This document shows, piece after piece, positions 45,539 through 57,857 of a DNA stretch of 64,000 nt. The translations under genes and the position numbers were made by a program. The notes under the pieces are model-generated. The model was not told the origin of the DNA, did not search any database, and saw only the letters and a program-made list of their open reading frames with translations. The number at the start of each line of letters is the position of its first letter. Position 1 is the stretch's first letter. This stretch comes from Gigaspora margarita. Lineage: Eukaryota; Glomeromycota; Glomeromycetes; Diversisporales; Gigasporaceae. The stretch is taken from the NCBI GenBank assembly GCA_009809945.1, contig WTPW01002132.1:49079-113078 (forward strand). Reading direction: 5' to 3'.

Positions 45539-46606
45539 GTTTTCATAAATAAGTATAAACTATTTTTTTGATGCTAAATTATCAATTTCAAAAAGTATAT
45601 CATCTCTAAACAAAACATTAATCGATTTACATTAAAAAAGAATTCTTGTAACATCTAATTGGGCAGCGTTCAAAAAAAGGTTCGTGAAGAATTTTTCATA
45701 TAGAATTGCATATGACAAAATACTTTATTTTAATTTCGTGAATCTTTAGGGTGTGCAATCGAAACTATGACAAGTAAACTATCACTTTGTAATTACCATT
45801 ATTAAAGAATGATTCAAACATTTTAGATATGGATAACAAATTATATTTTCTTTTTTTTTAAAAAAAATATATTTTAGCGTATATTAATTTTTAATAAAAA
45901 CAAAGAAAAAAAACTAAGAGATTTTTTGATGACAAATTATTATTTTAAAATAACGTAGCGTTGTTAGAAATATGTTTTAGGACGAAATTTGAACAATGAA
46001 ATATTATAATACAGTTAACTCTCTTTCAATGAGTGACCTCTGGATGCTGAATGTTAAGGTTTTCAAAATTATAATTCAAAGTTTCACTCGTCAATATGAA
46101 AACACAGTAAATTTAATCGATAATGAACTGTTTGCTTGCCAAATCATGAAGCTCTTGACAATTCCATTAATCAAATAAGATTTTCTTCTGACGATTTATG
46201 GATATAATTATTTGCTTATTTATTATAGCGAATTTTATTTTATTAGTCTTCCCTGTCAGCCAATCGGACACTTTCAGAAAGTAAAGCCTCCTTCAGACAA
46301 TTTTGAGTAAATGTGTCGATATAAAAAAAATTGAAAAATGAGTAAATAAAATAATGTAACAAGAAAAAATTAATGCTATATGTACTGATTTATTTACATT
46401 ATGAAAGAAAATAATGATATTAATATGCTTCATCAATCGCTATTGGTCTTATTATTCGTCATTGATTTCGCCATTCGTCAATTCGTCATTCGTCATTGAC
46501 GAATGACGAAACATTTCGTCAAGTAATTTCTGAATAACGAATCATTCGTCAGGTATTATTACTTCCCGGTCACATCGCCATATCACCTCACTCTAATGAG
46601 TTAGAC
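45539..46606. other. intergenic with CGTCATTGACG cluster
   Basis: 46455-46555 is dense in TTCGTCATT/AATGACGAA words forming a palindrome centred near 46498. The 46012 region (CAGTTAACTCTCTTTCAATG) looks like a lone pogo-type end. No gene. Confidence 0.5.
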
Positions 46607-46938
46607 CAGTGTTGGAAAGCTTATGTTCTCATGTTCTCATGAGAACATCACTTTTAATTCGAGAACATTTACAAAATTTAAGATGTTCTCTATTAAAATT
46701 TTTTTGAGAACATTAAGTTTGAAAAATATGTTCTCTATATAAATATATAAAGTAATAAAAAGTTATTTTATTAATATAGTAGTTTAAATAATTAAGTTCA
46801 TAAATATTTAATTGTTAGTTGTTGAAATAGAAGACAATTTAGTATTTTTGAATTATAGAAAGATTTTGAATAATATAATTTATTGGGTTATCCATTTCTA
46901 GTTTTGGTGTAATATAGTTACATAGTTATATTATTTTA

Positions 46939-47290
46939 CAGTACTGGATAGCAAAATGCATCCACTTTTATTAATAAAACTTTAAATAATTATAACTTTT
47001 TTAAAACAAGTTAAATCAAAAACCCTTTGACAAATTGATAGATTTTTTTGCTAAACTATACTTCTGTCAAAGGATTTTCTATTACTTTTTGTTTTAAAGA
47101 AGTTATTAAAGTTAAAGTTTGTAATGATTTTAAAAATTGGCATTTAATATAAAAAAAAAAGAAAAAAATATATTTAATTGACCAATTAGAATTGATTGCA
47201 TCAAAATTAGCCAATCTGAATTGATTATTTAAGAATAATAAATTTGTGCTCTATATAAATAGAGTGGATGTCTTATGCTGTCCAGTACTG
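46939..47290. mobile_element. mariner-like MITE copy A, 352 bp
   Basis: Ends CAGTACTGGA(T/C)AGCA and complement. TA on the left. Same length and internal layout as 59156-59505. Confidence 0.8.
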
Positions 47291-47829
47291 ACAAACTTTA
47301 ATATACTAGTACATATAATATATTATATTTACTATATTTATTTATTTATTTAAATATTTAAGAAACATTAAAGGCTTATCTAAAAACTAAATATACAAGC
47401 TGGATTAAACCAATATCATCTCCAATATTATATAAAAGCCTAAAATATTAAATTGTTTTTTTTTAAAAAAAATATATGAATTATAGTTTTATTTTTTAAA
47501 ATAAATTAGCTTTGTTTATAAATTTTAGTTAAATAATTATATTCTTTATTATTTTACCATTAATAATTTTTTAAATATATTAATTAAAAATGAAAATTAA
47601 AAAATAAATAAAAGAAGTCTAAAAGTATAAGTTAAGAGAGAGAATAAGAAAAAAAAATAATTGCAAAAAGAGAAAATGAGTGTGAAAAAGAGAGAGAGAG
47701 AGAAAAAGGGAGAGAGAAAAAGAGAAAGAGAAAAGGAAAGAAAGAGAGAGAAAAGAAGAGGGAGAAAGAGAAAATTTTTTTTTTATTTGAGAACATAAAA
47801 AAATTTTTGAGAACATTAAATTAAATAAA

Positions 47830-47950
47830 TACCCGTATTGTCGCGAAATAACGGGCATGGGCGTTATTTAGAGGTTTGGCCCGAATTAAGCTTAATTTAG
47901 ACCGAAATTTGTAATTTCACCCCTGCGCGTTATTTCGCGACAATACGGTA
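47830..47950. mobile_element. small palindromic MITE, ~120 bp
   Basis: TA(C)CCGTATTGTCGCGAAATAACG arms at both ends. Possible TA duplication. CG-rich in AT-rich surroundings. Confidence 0.8.
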
Positions 47951-48002
47951 TGTTCTCATGAGAACATAAATTTCAAACCAGATTTCCAACACTGAGTTAG
48001 AC

Positions 48003-49291
48003 ATGTATATGTCAGTGCCTCACTTTTCAGTCTCGAAAAAAAAGCTTTAGGGTTTGGGTTAGTTTAAAGTCCAGGGTAAAAGTATGTATATAGGTAAAAT
48101 TGTCTTCCCGACAATTTTAATTAGTGCACCAAGACAGTTTAGACTACCGTTTTTCATATTTTTGCTTTCTTTGAATGTAACCTAGTCATTGCGCAAAAAA
48201 TTGGCGGCCCCAATAACTATAATATCCTAATTTTGCCTAACTTATCTAAACGTCAACATTTGTTTAATACAATATAGATCAAATATTTAGTAGAAAGCTT
48301 TCACTTAATGGCAGAAAGCTAGTTATGTAGCAAATTTATTTTTTTCAATTATTTTTTGTCTGTTTTTTACTTAACGTTAAAATTTGATCTTACAATCAGG
48401 CTAGGGAGAAAGCGCAAGACTATCACATTTTGTCATGTCTATTTTTCAAAAATAGCCTAAGATGAGTGTTCAAAATATAAATTCTCTAATTTCAATAATC
48501 AGTTACTATTACCTACGATTTCTAGTATGATTGTAATATAAATATAGAGCATATAAATTTTACTTTGGTAAAGCTTATTTTCTAATAAGTGTCAAAAAAG
48601 TATCTATTATTTGGTTAACCAATTGCAAGTTCTAATACAGTAATATATAATACAAGTGCGAAATAATTTATTACTTTGAAAACTCATCTTGCGTTATTTC
48701 GAAATAAGGGTTGATTTTCTGAATCTTATATAGAAAATCTTCTATAAATGCATGCTGCTAAAAAAAGTATACTTATATAATGAGCACACCTCTGAAGAGT
48801 AATCTGCTTAAAATGTTGTATATCACATTATATGTTCAAATTACACGCATTTAAGGATATAGAGTGTATATGAAATGCACTTATTGAGGGTCAATTGTAT
48901 ATTCTAACAGGAAATTATATGCACATTAGGATGCGTATTAATTCGGACATCCATGAAAGATGCAGAATCAGCTCTATTGATTACTGTAGTCTAATTTTTA
49001 TCATAACCAATATACGTACAACCTGGCCGAGCTATTATGCATTTTTAAAACCATGGGCGCTAATTTAAGAGCACGTAATCTATTTTTGAAAGATCCAATT
49101 TTTAAAATAACGCCCATAAGTATTATGTTGCACTTATATGCACAATCTAAAAAAATTAGCATGTGAAAAGAATCTTCGAAATATTTTTTATTTTTTTTTA
49201 GATGACAATTTGTTAAAAAAAACGGGAATTTATAACTGCTTTTTAAAAAAAATGTGAACTGTCGAAGATCATTATAAATGAAAAGACTTGT
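48003..49291. other. intergenic, 3' flank of Crinkler gene
   Basis: 48044-48160 contains a diverged copy of the GGGTTTGGGTTAG ... AAATTG.CTTCC.GACA..TTTAATTAG repeat also seen at 58610-58720. Otherwise no feature. Confidence 0.5.
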
Positions 49292-51977
49292 TTATAATGT
49301 ATTATATTCATCTGGCTTATTTACTAAGGCACGATGGGCAAATGTTGGTGAAAGATATGACTCGATATTTTCTTGACTTATAAGGAGCAGATGAGGCATT
49401 TGCAACATCGATATGTCCTGTACAATATTGGTTTGTGAACAAAGCAAGGACTATATCATACTCAGTTTCATAATTTTTTACTGATTCCATTGTTGTTTCA
49501 TACCATGTTTTAATGAATGATGCGGAAATAGTAGTTGATGCATCGCATTCCGAATATTTAATTTGTAAAAATATAGCTAGTTTCTTTTCATTATCAGAGG
49601 AATCAAGAACCCAACGATGATTAATGTTAGCACATCCTAGGTGACAACGGAAAATTCCTTCATCAAATGAGCGAGTTACATTATCATCACATAAAATCAG
49701 CTTGTCTAAATTTGCAATGCTGTCTGTACGGTTAAAAAAAATTTTCTTTTTCAATAAAAATCTCAAGTTTGCGTAACCGTACACTTCGTTTCAGCACCTT
49801 TAGCGCCATGAAATATATCAGATAGTTTCCAGTTCATATTGATTTGAACAGTAAGTTTCTCTTCTTTAATTTTGATTTCGTCATCAATTTGTAGCCGTTT
49901 AATAATCTCAGCCGCCTGTTGCAAGTATAATTGAAGTAACTTAATTTTATTCTTGGTTGATGAAATCATTGATATCTGAACTTCTATTAAACTATCAATG
50001 ATGGCTTTTTGATAATATACATATAAAAGTTCAAAGTCCTGCCATTTCCAAGGAGAATCATGTGTCGGGATTAAGAGTAGGTGATCTGGAAACACAGTTT
50101 CCACATGAGAAACAAGAAGCTTGTTATTGAGTATTTTTAGCATTATGAAAGGCATTATAATGGTATACCATTCACCTATAGTGTTGGAAAGATAAACTAA
50201 ACCAGCTCGTTCAAGTTCACCAATGGAAATACAGCTGGGTAACAGAAAGTTTCGTTTAACTAGTTGCCTGGTAAGCCCAAATAAGATTATAGTACGTATA
50301 TCATTCAAACTTTTCCAATTACCCGGTTTATTTCCAACTGTAGCAATATTCAGGTTAGATATTTTATTGAAAAGTTGATTCCCCCAATCAAACTTAGACG
50401 TAAGAATCGAAGGACCTAAGAGATCATCGATGAACTTTGGAATAAAGCCAGTATCAAAGATGGCTATGCGGAAGTGTTGCTGGTTTAGGACAAAGTTACA
50501 AAACTTTGTTGAAAGTTTTTCAACATTTTCATTATTAAAATTAGATGAATAATATGATCTAAGACCCTGAACCACTTGATTTCTTTCTGCTTCAGTTGTT
50601 TGTCTTACATATTCATACTTATCAAGAAACATTAATTTTGCAGAATTATAATTTAACGGTTTGAGCTCCACTATGTTGTTTGTATACTTTCTAGATGAAA
50701 AATCAATATCAATTGCAGAACTTCCTGTACAGATCGGGATAATAAAATATTTGCCATTAAGCTCATGTTGAGAATTGCGCATAAATCTACGGATCTCTCC
50801 TAATAATGATTCGAAATAATCACAAGCATCTGCCCATGATATTTGTTGGTGATATTGAACATCATTAATGTATAGTTGATATTCATCAATATGTATGATA
50901 ATAGCCTCAACAGAATGTTGTTTTGTTTTAAAGCGGCGTTTAAGAATTTCATAAATCACATTAGGAAGGCGAAACAGATTAAAGTTATTCATCTTCGACA
51001 GAACAGATAGGTTTTCAGACACCAAACCTGAAGCTATTGCAACACGTGCTCCTATTCGTATGCTAGAATTTACAACCTCATCAAATTCTTTAATATATTT
51101 GCTTCCATTATTCAAGTCAATAAAAATATAGAATGGATCTTTTAAAGCTGCAACAAAATCAGGTGCATCACTGTCTTGTGCCTTCAGACTAGAAAACATA
51201 TGTTGTGATTCATATCCCATGCGTGTCTTTCCTATTCCTATTCCCCCAGGAATTAGAATAAATTGATGATCTTTGTAATCATCACTCTTGCGCCCAGAGT
51301 AGTTCGTACGAGCAGCATCCAAAATTAAATTCAAAGCTTGATCACGGTCATAGAACTTATGGGAAGGATTTTTTATATCAGGAAATTGTAATGTTGCAAG
51401 CAAAAGAATTGAGTCTAAAGTTTTCGCTAAAAAATAAATAAAAGAAGAATTTTAAAATAAAAGAAAAATTATCAGTTAATATACATGTACTATAAATTAT
51501 CTGCCTTTTTTTCTTTCTTGATCTTCATCCGAAATGTTCAATTTTCTTTTTCTGATAAAATAAATACATGAGATCACTGTAAATTTCTTGTCCGAAGAAA
51601 ACATCAAGAGACTCACCAAATAAAGGCTGCACTATAATATGAATATGCTTTGCAATGGGCTGCTGTTTAAAAAGTTCTTCAACCGTATCATATGGTTTTA
51701 AATGTACACCCTCAAGATCTTTTTCTATATCTATTTGGTCGTGATTCCAGGTTTCAAGTATTTCCCATTTATTGTTTTTAGTTCTGGTAGGGATTTCAAC
51801 CTTCCACAATTTTAAATTGCATGCATCAATAGTGGTGAAGGCTTTTTCGTTTGCTTTCTTGATTTTTTTCTGAAGATATGAAATGGTCTTTTCCTTCTTG
51901 ATACCAACTTCAAACCCGCAGCTAAGATCATCTCCCAAAACAAGATAAAATACCATAATTTCAGTGGTATATGACAT
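49292..51977 (-). CDS. Crinkler (CRN)-type effector-like protein: Ubl header + NTPase + nuclease-like
   Basis: ATG at 51977. Residues 1-120 (MVFYLVLGDDLSCGFEVGI ... LKLWKVEIPTRT) match the ubiquitin-like CRN header. After an intron ending TTTTTTTAG near 51428 comes the NTPase part: Walker A GGIGIGKT and, about 110 residues on, Walker B IIIHIDEY, then a helical region. The C-terminal part (TDSIANLDKLILCDDNVT, CANINHRWVLDSS, LAIFLQIKYSE) fits the PD-(D/E)xK-like nuclease domain of CRNs, with QIKYS as the Q-x-K motif. Frames change at about 49784 and 49405 and in an A run near 51560; the tail then reads PTFAHRALVNKPDEYNTL to TAA at 49292. These may be pseudogenising or draft indels. CRNs act in plant nuclei for oomycetes; in mycorrhizal fungi they are candidate symbiosis or inter-microbe effectors. 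Function here is inferred. Confidence 0.8.
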
Positions 51978-52350
51978 GGCTTAGTGTTTTTAGTGTTTGC
52001 TGTATATATAGTATATAATATGAATACTCTCGGTCTGGAATATTAATTTTAGAGTGCTAAATAAAAGAATATGTAGATCATTTTTTATATGATCCGTGCC
52101 AGGAATAATAGACACATGATCAGTAATCATTGCGTGAGTGACCATATTAGGAATAAATGTTACACTGCTTGAAGTTGAAATTTCAAGCGTTTAAATACTA
52201 TTGTGATTGATTGTTTGTCCGGTTTGATTCCAAGTGATTCCAAGCCGTGGTTTTGAGTAAAAGTGTTAGTGTGATAGTGTGCAATACATACGAGTAACTC
52301 AAGTATAAGAAGACTTACCTACGACCGAACCACCCACTCGCCAAATCTAC
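51978..52350. other. 5' flank of Crinkler gene
   Basis: Promoter region by position. TATATATAGTATATAATA sits about 25-45 bp upstream of the ATG on the minus strand. No other feature. Confidence 0.4.
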
Positions 52351-52917
52351 TGTTAGAGAGGACCCCTGAATACTAATGTTATATATATATATAACCTTTG
52401 TCTTTAAACTTTATATAAGTGTACACTTAAATTTTATTATAAAGTGTACATAAACATTAAAGCAATAGTTTAAGTGTATGATATACTTTTAAATAATAAT
52501 TTTAAATTTATAATTAAGTGTACAACATAGTTTTAATTAGAAATAAATTAATGTATGACAAAGATATAATAAATGTTTAAAATTAAATTACTTTAAAAAA
52601 AAATAAAAGTTAATAAATTAGATTTATGTTTTAAAATTTCTATTAATTGAAATTGGTAATATTCAATTTTATACAATGTTGTAATCCACAAAACTTATAT
52701 CTTTTGTGAAGCAACAATATTATATTATAGTGCTAAAAAGACTTTTATTCAGGTAAAATAGAAACTTAACTCCTAGTAACTATTGAGTTAAATCATATAT
52801 TTTCTCTATACAGTACATACCAATCATTGTAATACTTAAGCAAACAATATTGATATTGTTCTAGAATCAATTTAGAAACAGGTATATAAAGTTGATACTA
52901 AATTATGCGCAATAAAT

Positions 52918-52923
<6 letters not shown>

Positions 52924-52949
<26 letters not shown>

Positions 52950-54970
52950 TTTTTTAAGATGAGGCCTTGCTCGTATCTTTATTGAATAATTTATATAAGT
53001 GGTTACCTACTTAAATTGTACAGTGACAAATATATATAAACTACATGCAAGAATAAGAGCTCAGACTAGTTTATCTGCGACCTAAACCTACTAGAGTGGT
53101 CAAGACTCACCTAGATTTGAATAGTCAAAATATAGTTTGTAGGAATACTNTATTTGATCCACATAGTGGACNAGATGCTNATTTTGCNAAGNGCTTGGCC
53201 TATTGGTGNACATGANTTNGAGTCATTGTGGAGTTGGTCTGGNAGACNNCAGAGACAGTTGTAGGTAAAGTTTTTCTTTGAATGTCAATTTTTACGAGGG
53301 GGGTGTGGTTGTGTTGGTTTGGGCCTGTTGTACTCAGGACAAATGTTGTTGGTTTTCTTCCAGTAAGCGAGTGCAGAGCAGTATGGTTTCCATATCTGCT
53401 CATAGGCCTCTTCAGATACTTTAAGAAGAGATTTGATAATTATTTGAGATGCCTGTTTATAGGATATGTCAGGGAATTGTACTGTTTGGATTAGAGGGAT
53501 GGAATAAGGCCCTTTAGGGTGGAGTCGAAGGAATAGGGATAAAAGAAGGTTGGAGTGGGGTTGAATGAGGGGTGGGTGTAGATTAGTTGAGTAAAGCTGT
53601 TGTATTGAGAGTCAGGTAGCTCTAGGTCGCTACTTCTGACAATCTCTGAAATGGCTGTGAGGACAATTTGGTTGATAAGTGAGGGATTTTGGCAAGTCCT
53701 CCAGTGAGAGGGGGAGTCTGGCATTCTGCATTTGAAGCAGTTGGCAGAGGAGAATGTGTTTGGAAATATAGTATGCAAGTGTAAGTGCGTGGGCAGGTCA
53801 TTAAGTAAGGTTTTAATTTTGAATGATTTTAAGTGATTAAGTTTCAGGTTGGTAAAGTTGTTGGAGCTCTTTTGGTTGTTGTTGAAGTAGAGCCAGGAAG
53901 CATTCCAGTCTATATAGTATGAGAAGTGTGACCATTCTGAACTACGCTTCTGTGAGGACCACATCGCCGTTATGTGCGCCTTACAGATATTTTTAATAAA
54001 GCATCTGGTTGAGCTCTCTACAGAGCTGTTTTCCCATTGAAGAAAGTGGTAGGGGTTGTGGATGTTGGCATGATTAAAGAGTAGTTTGTTGGGTGATAGG
54101 TAATTTCTGGCTAGGAGATCTGCTTGGTTGTTGAAGATGTTGTCTGAGTGTGCTTGAACTTTGTGTAGCTTGAGCTGAATATTGAATGCTTATATGGCGT
54201 TGAGCAATGTGTGCCAGATGGGCCACAGGCTAAACTTGAAGTGTTTGGTAGAGTGCTTAGGGATGGATAGCAGTTTGTTGTATTTGGATATGANGNACTG
54301 AGAGTCTGTNTAGATNTTTATACTCGAATTANNTNGTGTCNTGAATATGGCAGAAAGGATTGCGAGCAGTTCTGCTTTGTATGAGGTTGGCCAGTTATGC
54401 ACTTGGGCGAGAATTCATTTGAGACCTGGTTGTTGTGGATCTGTACCCAGCCAATGCCCATTGAGCATTGGTTGGTACCGATTTCTGTGACTGAACCATT
54501 TGTGTAAAATGTGAATTGTTGTTGACTTCTATTGGTGCTCGCAATTTGGCAGAGTTTTGGCATGCTTCATTGTCGTAAAAGAGAGATGAAGTGAGAGAGT
54601 CTGTGATATAAATAGTAGGAGGAGGTGGGATGTCTGTTGGGTATTTGATTGCAGTAGAGTAGATGAGATCAATATAGTTAGCATTGAGCTTGAGTTGTTT
54701 GTTTTTGTGTTTTCTACCAAAGAACTGGGTAGAAAGTATTGCTGACACCTCCAGGGTGCAGAAGTTGGCTATGCGGTTTGAGTTGAGGTGGCACCCTTGA
54801 CAGGGTGTGCATGTGATCTATGGCAGAGGATAGTAGTTAAATGTGCAGTATCTATGTCATGTTGCCAGTGTGTGATGAAGATTGAGTTGGCCTTTTTGAA
54901 GATTTTTTGGGTTTGCCCTATAATAATTTTGGCGTTTTGGTATGTGAGTACCCAGGGTTTTGAAGACTTG
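52924..54970 (-). mobile_element. 5'-truncated LINE (RNase H and C-terminal zinc region)
   Basis: T25 run at about 52931-52955 is the poly-A tail on the minus strand. A 9-bp duplication AATAAATAT lies at 52915-52923 and 54971-54979. Minus-strand frames give FTFYTNGSVTEIG (TDGS in active RNase H; Asp to Asn), MGIGWVQIHNN, YKAELLAILSAIF, TDSQ, KVQAHSDNIFNNQADLLAR, then WSHFSYYIDWNASWLYF and the zinc motif CFKCRMPDSPSHWRTC, to TAG near 53491. The RT is absent. N clusters at 53150-53245 and 54295-54345. Confidence 0.88.
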
Positions 54971-55170
54971 AATAAATATTGTCACTATTATTGATTTTAC
55001 TAGTTTTTATTAAATTTTGTATGTTATGTATATTATATTTATATATTATATACAACTAACTATTCTTGCACATTAAGTAACTGTACGATATTTCTTTTTT
55101 GATATTATTAATTAAGTGTACATCAAAGGTTGAGTTAAGTTGTTATTAAAAAAATAAGATTTGTGTAACT

Positions 55171-55350
55171 AGGACCCCAAAATATACATAGATAGGTCAG
55201 ATATGAGTTTGCTTATTTTTGAGGTTTTTTATACAGATTTTTTCTATTTATAGTAATTTTTTTGCTTATTTTTAAAGTTTTTTCTGCAGATATTTTCTTT
55301 TTAGTAACCCTATAATTAACCTGACCTATCTGTGTATATTTCAGGGTTCT
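55171..55350. mobile_element. hAT MITE, 180 bp
   Basis: Ends AG(G/A)ACCC(C/T)..AAATATACA and GATAGGTCAG. Perfect 8-bp duplication GTGTAACT at 55163-55170 and 55351-55358. Confidence 0.93.
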
Positions 55351-55436
55351 GTGTAACTGTATGATAAACATTTTACAAATTTAGTCTAAGTGTACTACAA
55401 ACGTTTTATGCATATATTCAGGGGTTCTTGTTAGAG

Positions 55437-56138
55437 GCAGAAATCTAGGCTGGTGTCACAGGACGGACAACCACTAACCACTAAGACAAAAGAAATACCT
55501 CACAATATACCCAATGTGAGAGGTAGTACAATTTGGCAAGACTAAGGCATATCAGGCATAAGGTGAGTACACAGAACAGTTTATTTTGTAAATGAGGGAC
55601 ACAAAAAACCAAGATCAGTTTCTAATTTTTATTTATAGAACAAGTAATAACAAATTAATTCATTTAATTCATTCATCAATACCGCTCAATAGTACATTTT
55701 TTGATCATTTTATACTATTTTAATTCTAATAGGATTTCTAATTTTAATCTTTATTCCACAATTTTTCCCACTAGAATGGCAAAATCACACCATATCGAAG
55801 ATTCTTCGATCTTGTATTTAATGTCTTTCCCAATTTAGTCAATTTCATTCAATCAGTGGAATGTGTGCAGAACTGGTTTTCTAATGGGTAATCAGTGGAT
55901 GATCATGGTACCTTCATGGGAACTCTAGCAAAATTGACGTCACGTGGTTCTGACTGATATCCAATTCTACCTCTGACACTACTCGCCTCTTTTCAACTAA
56001 GCCTAATCATAGGTTATACAAAGTACTAACTTTGGGGAATGACTAACTTGAAGTACCAGGTGTCACTATATAATAGCTGCTCGATACGTGAGTATCAAAG
56101 CAGCTTTTGTCTTGAATTTATGCATCCATTGAAATTGA
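55437..56138. other. intergenic
   Basis: TGTCAC words at 55454 and 56061 hint at an old element, but no ends or frame could be established. Confidence 0.35.
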
Positions 56139-56436
56139 CAGGGCATAGGATCAATTTTTCCGTTCACGTGATTTTTCAATATCAATAGTAGCCAAACAAA
56201 AAAAACTAATTTATGTTAGCATTTGGGTTAGAGTGGGCTATAATATAGCAAAATTGTATGAGAAAAAGTTTTTGTTAGGAACATAAAGCGATCTACTAGT
56301 CTAAATTTTATGATAACCACTTTTTTGCAAAGCAAACGTTTATTTTGATTTTCTTTATGTTACATCTGATCCTGATTTTTAATTGGCTAGCTGAAGTTGG
56401 AAAATCATGTGAACAGAAAATCAATCCTATGTCTGG
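56139..56436. mobile_element. MITE, ~300 bp, CACGTGA family
   Basis: Imperfect TIR ATAGGAT..ATTTT..GTTCAC(G/A)TGAT. Interior GGTTAGAGTGGGCTATAATA resembles 23520-23560. Target site unresolved. Confidence 0.75.
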
Positions 56437-56457
56437 CGTTGTTTCAACCATTCGAAC

Positions 56458-56993
56458 CAGTATTCAAAATTATTGTTCTTAGAGTTCTCATAAGAACACT
56501 ATTTTAAATTTGTGCATAGTAAAATTTTTTACTGTTCTCTATTAAAATTTTTTTGAGAACAGTAAAATAAAAATAGTGTTCTCATAAGTAGTAATTAATA
56601 ATTACATGATATTGTTATACCAAATTAGAAATAAATAAATATATTAATTATAAACATTTATTATCAAAATTATTTAGTTGAACTTATATATAATTACTAT
56701 AGCATAGCTGGAAAAATATGCTTTAACATATATTCATATATAGATGTGTTAATAGAAATTAAATTAAATTTTTATATTTAACCTATACCATTTATGCCTT
56801 TATAGGTAATATTATAACATTAGTTATAGAGCTAAAAAAGTACATATTTTTAATATATGTATGGCATATGATATTTTTAAATTTTTTTTTTTTATGAGCA
56901 TAAGTGAGAATATAAACATATAGGTTGAGAACACTTATAGTTATTATGCTGTTCTCATGAGAACAGCATTTGAGTCCAAAATTTCAAACACTG
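56458..56993. mobile_element. hAT element, 536 bp (GTTCTCATGAGAAC family)
   Basis: Ends CAGT(A/G)TT. Flanks attcgaac (56450-56457) and gttcgaac (56994-57001), 7 of 8. Subterminal TTCTCAT(A/G)AGAAC palindromes, as in 46607-47994. Confidence 0.9.
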
Positions 56994-57001
56994 GTTCGAA
57001 C

Positions 57002-57491
57002 ATTTGATAGGCCCAGTTATGGTCAAATTATGTAAAACATAGCAGGCTTTTATTGTGATTGGCCAAAGTTTGTAGATCATCCCGTGATAACGTAACTGGT
57101 AAAAATTTTATTGGTTAGGTTGATGTTTAGGTTAACATTACCCTCTGCTTAACTGCCTCTGAAAATTAAACAAGCCAATCACAACACAATATAAACTCTG
57201 TTAGTCATGTGATTAATATTGACCAATGAATGTGATCAGGATTTGTTTAATTATATGTATTTGTTTAATCCCCCCTCATGACTGAAATTAATCAAAATTA
57301 ATCAAAATTCTAAATTATCATGAATAAAAAAACTCATGCATAAAATAACAATATTTATAATGAAAATAATACCAGCAAAAAAAAAAGACTTTACTAAGAA
57401 ATCTTGATAACTTTAAATCTAAAACTATAATTTTGTGATAGACCAAATTCCAACAAATCAAAATTTTTTAAAAAAATAAATAATTCTAACA
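57002..57491. other. intergenic
   Basis: No feature supported. Confidence 0.4.
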
Positions 57492-57857
57492 TTAGGCCAC
57501 GCAAAGTTAATTTTTCATTTTGCATAACCTGGTGTTTCAAAATTCCGGTCGGCAGATCAGTTTTTTTTTTTAAAAAAAGTAGCTTTACATGGCCTAAATT
57601 TCATGTTCACATCTAAGGTCACACAAAAATTAATTCTTCAGTTTGTATAATATGGAATTAGAAAATTTTAATTTTTTTTTATCAGGCCTATCAGGTAATT
57701 ATAAAAAATAAAGGTCATCATCAGGTGACATAAGAGAAAAAAATTAAATGCAAAAATGGAATAATTGGCACAATAGGAATTTTTTTTAAAAAAAAATTTT
57801 TTGGAAATATTGGGTCAGCGGGTTATGCAAAACGAAAAATTAACTTGCATGACCTTA
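57492..57857. mobile_element. foldback element copy B
   Basis: TTAGGCCACGCAAAGTTAAT to the complementary ATTAACTTGCATGACCTTA. Collinear with 26780-27188, lacking its long T tract and more diverged by G-to-A and C-to-T changes. Confidence 0.88.

Larger units (their letters stand above)
46607..47994. mobile_element. hAT element, 1388 bp, with two nested MITEs
   Basis: Ends CAGTGTTGGAAA. Perfect 8-bp duplication AGTTAGAC at 46599-46606 and 47995-48002. Subterminal ATGTTCTCATGAGAACAT palindromes at both ends. Contains MITEs at 46939-47290 and 47830-47950 and a purine-only tract (about 47632-47775). Confidence 0.93.
52359..55428. mobile_element. hAT element, 3070 bp, hosting a LINE and a MITE
   Basis: Ends AG(G/A)ACCCCTGAATA. 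Perfect 8-bp duplication TGTTAGAG at 52351-52358 and 55429-55436. Subterminal TAAGTGTACA words at both ends. Own sequence is about 0.8 kb; the rest is insertions. Confidence 0.92.

Noticed and set aside
45996..46178. 60-residue plus ORF as a gene
   Set aside because: Overlaps a pogo-type end and has no recognisable domain.
47619..47858. Leu/Ser/Phe minus-strand ORF
   Set aside because: Translation of a purine-only (GA)n tract in the hAT element.
53282..53494. Plus-strand ORF within the LINE
   Set aside because: Antisense to the LINE C-terminal region.
55437..56070. LTR pair from TGTCAC words
   Set aside because: Similarity limited to about six bases; no PBS, PPT or matching length.
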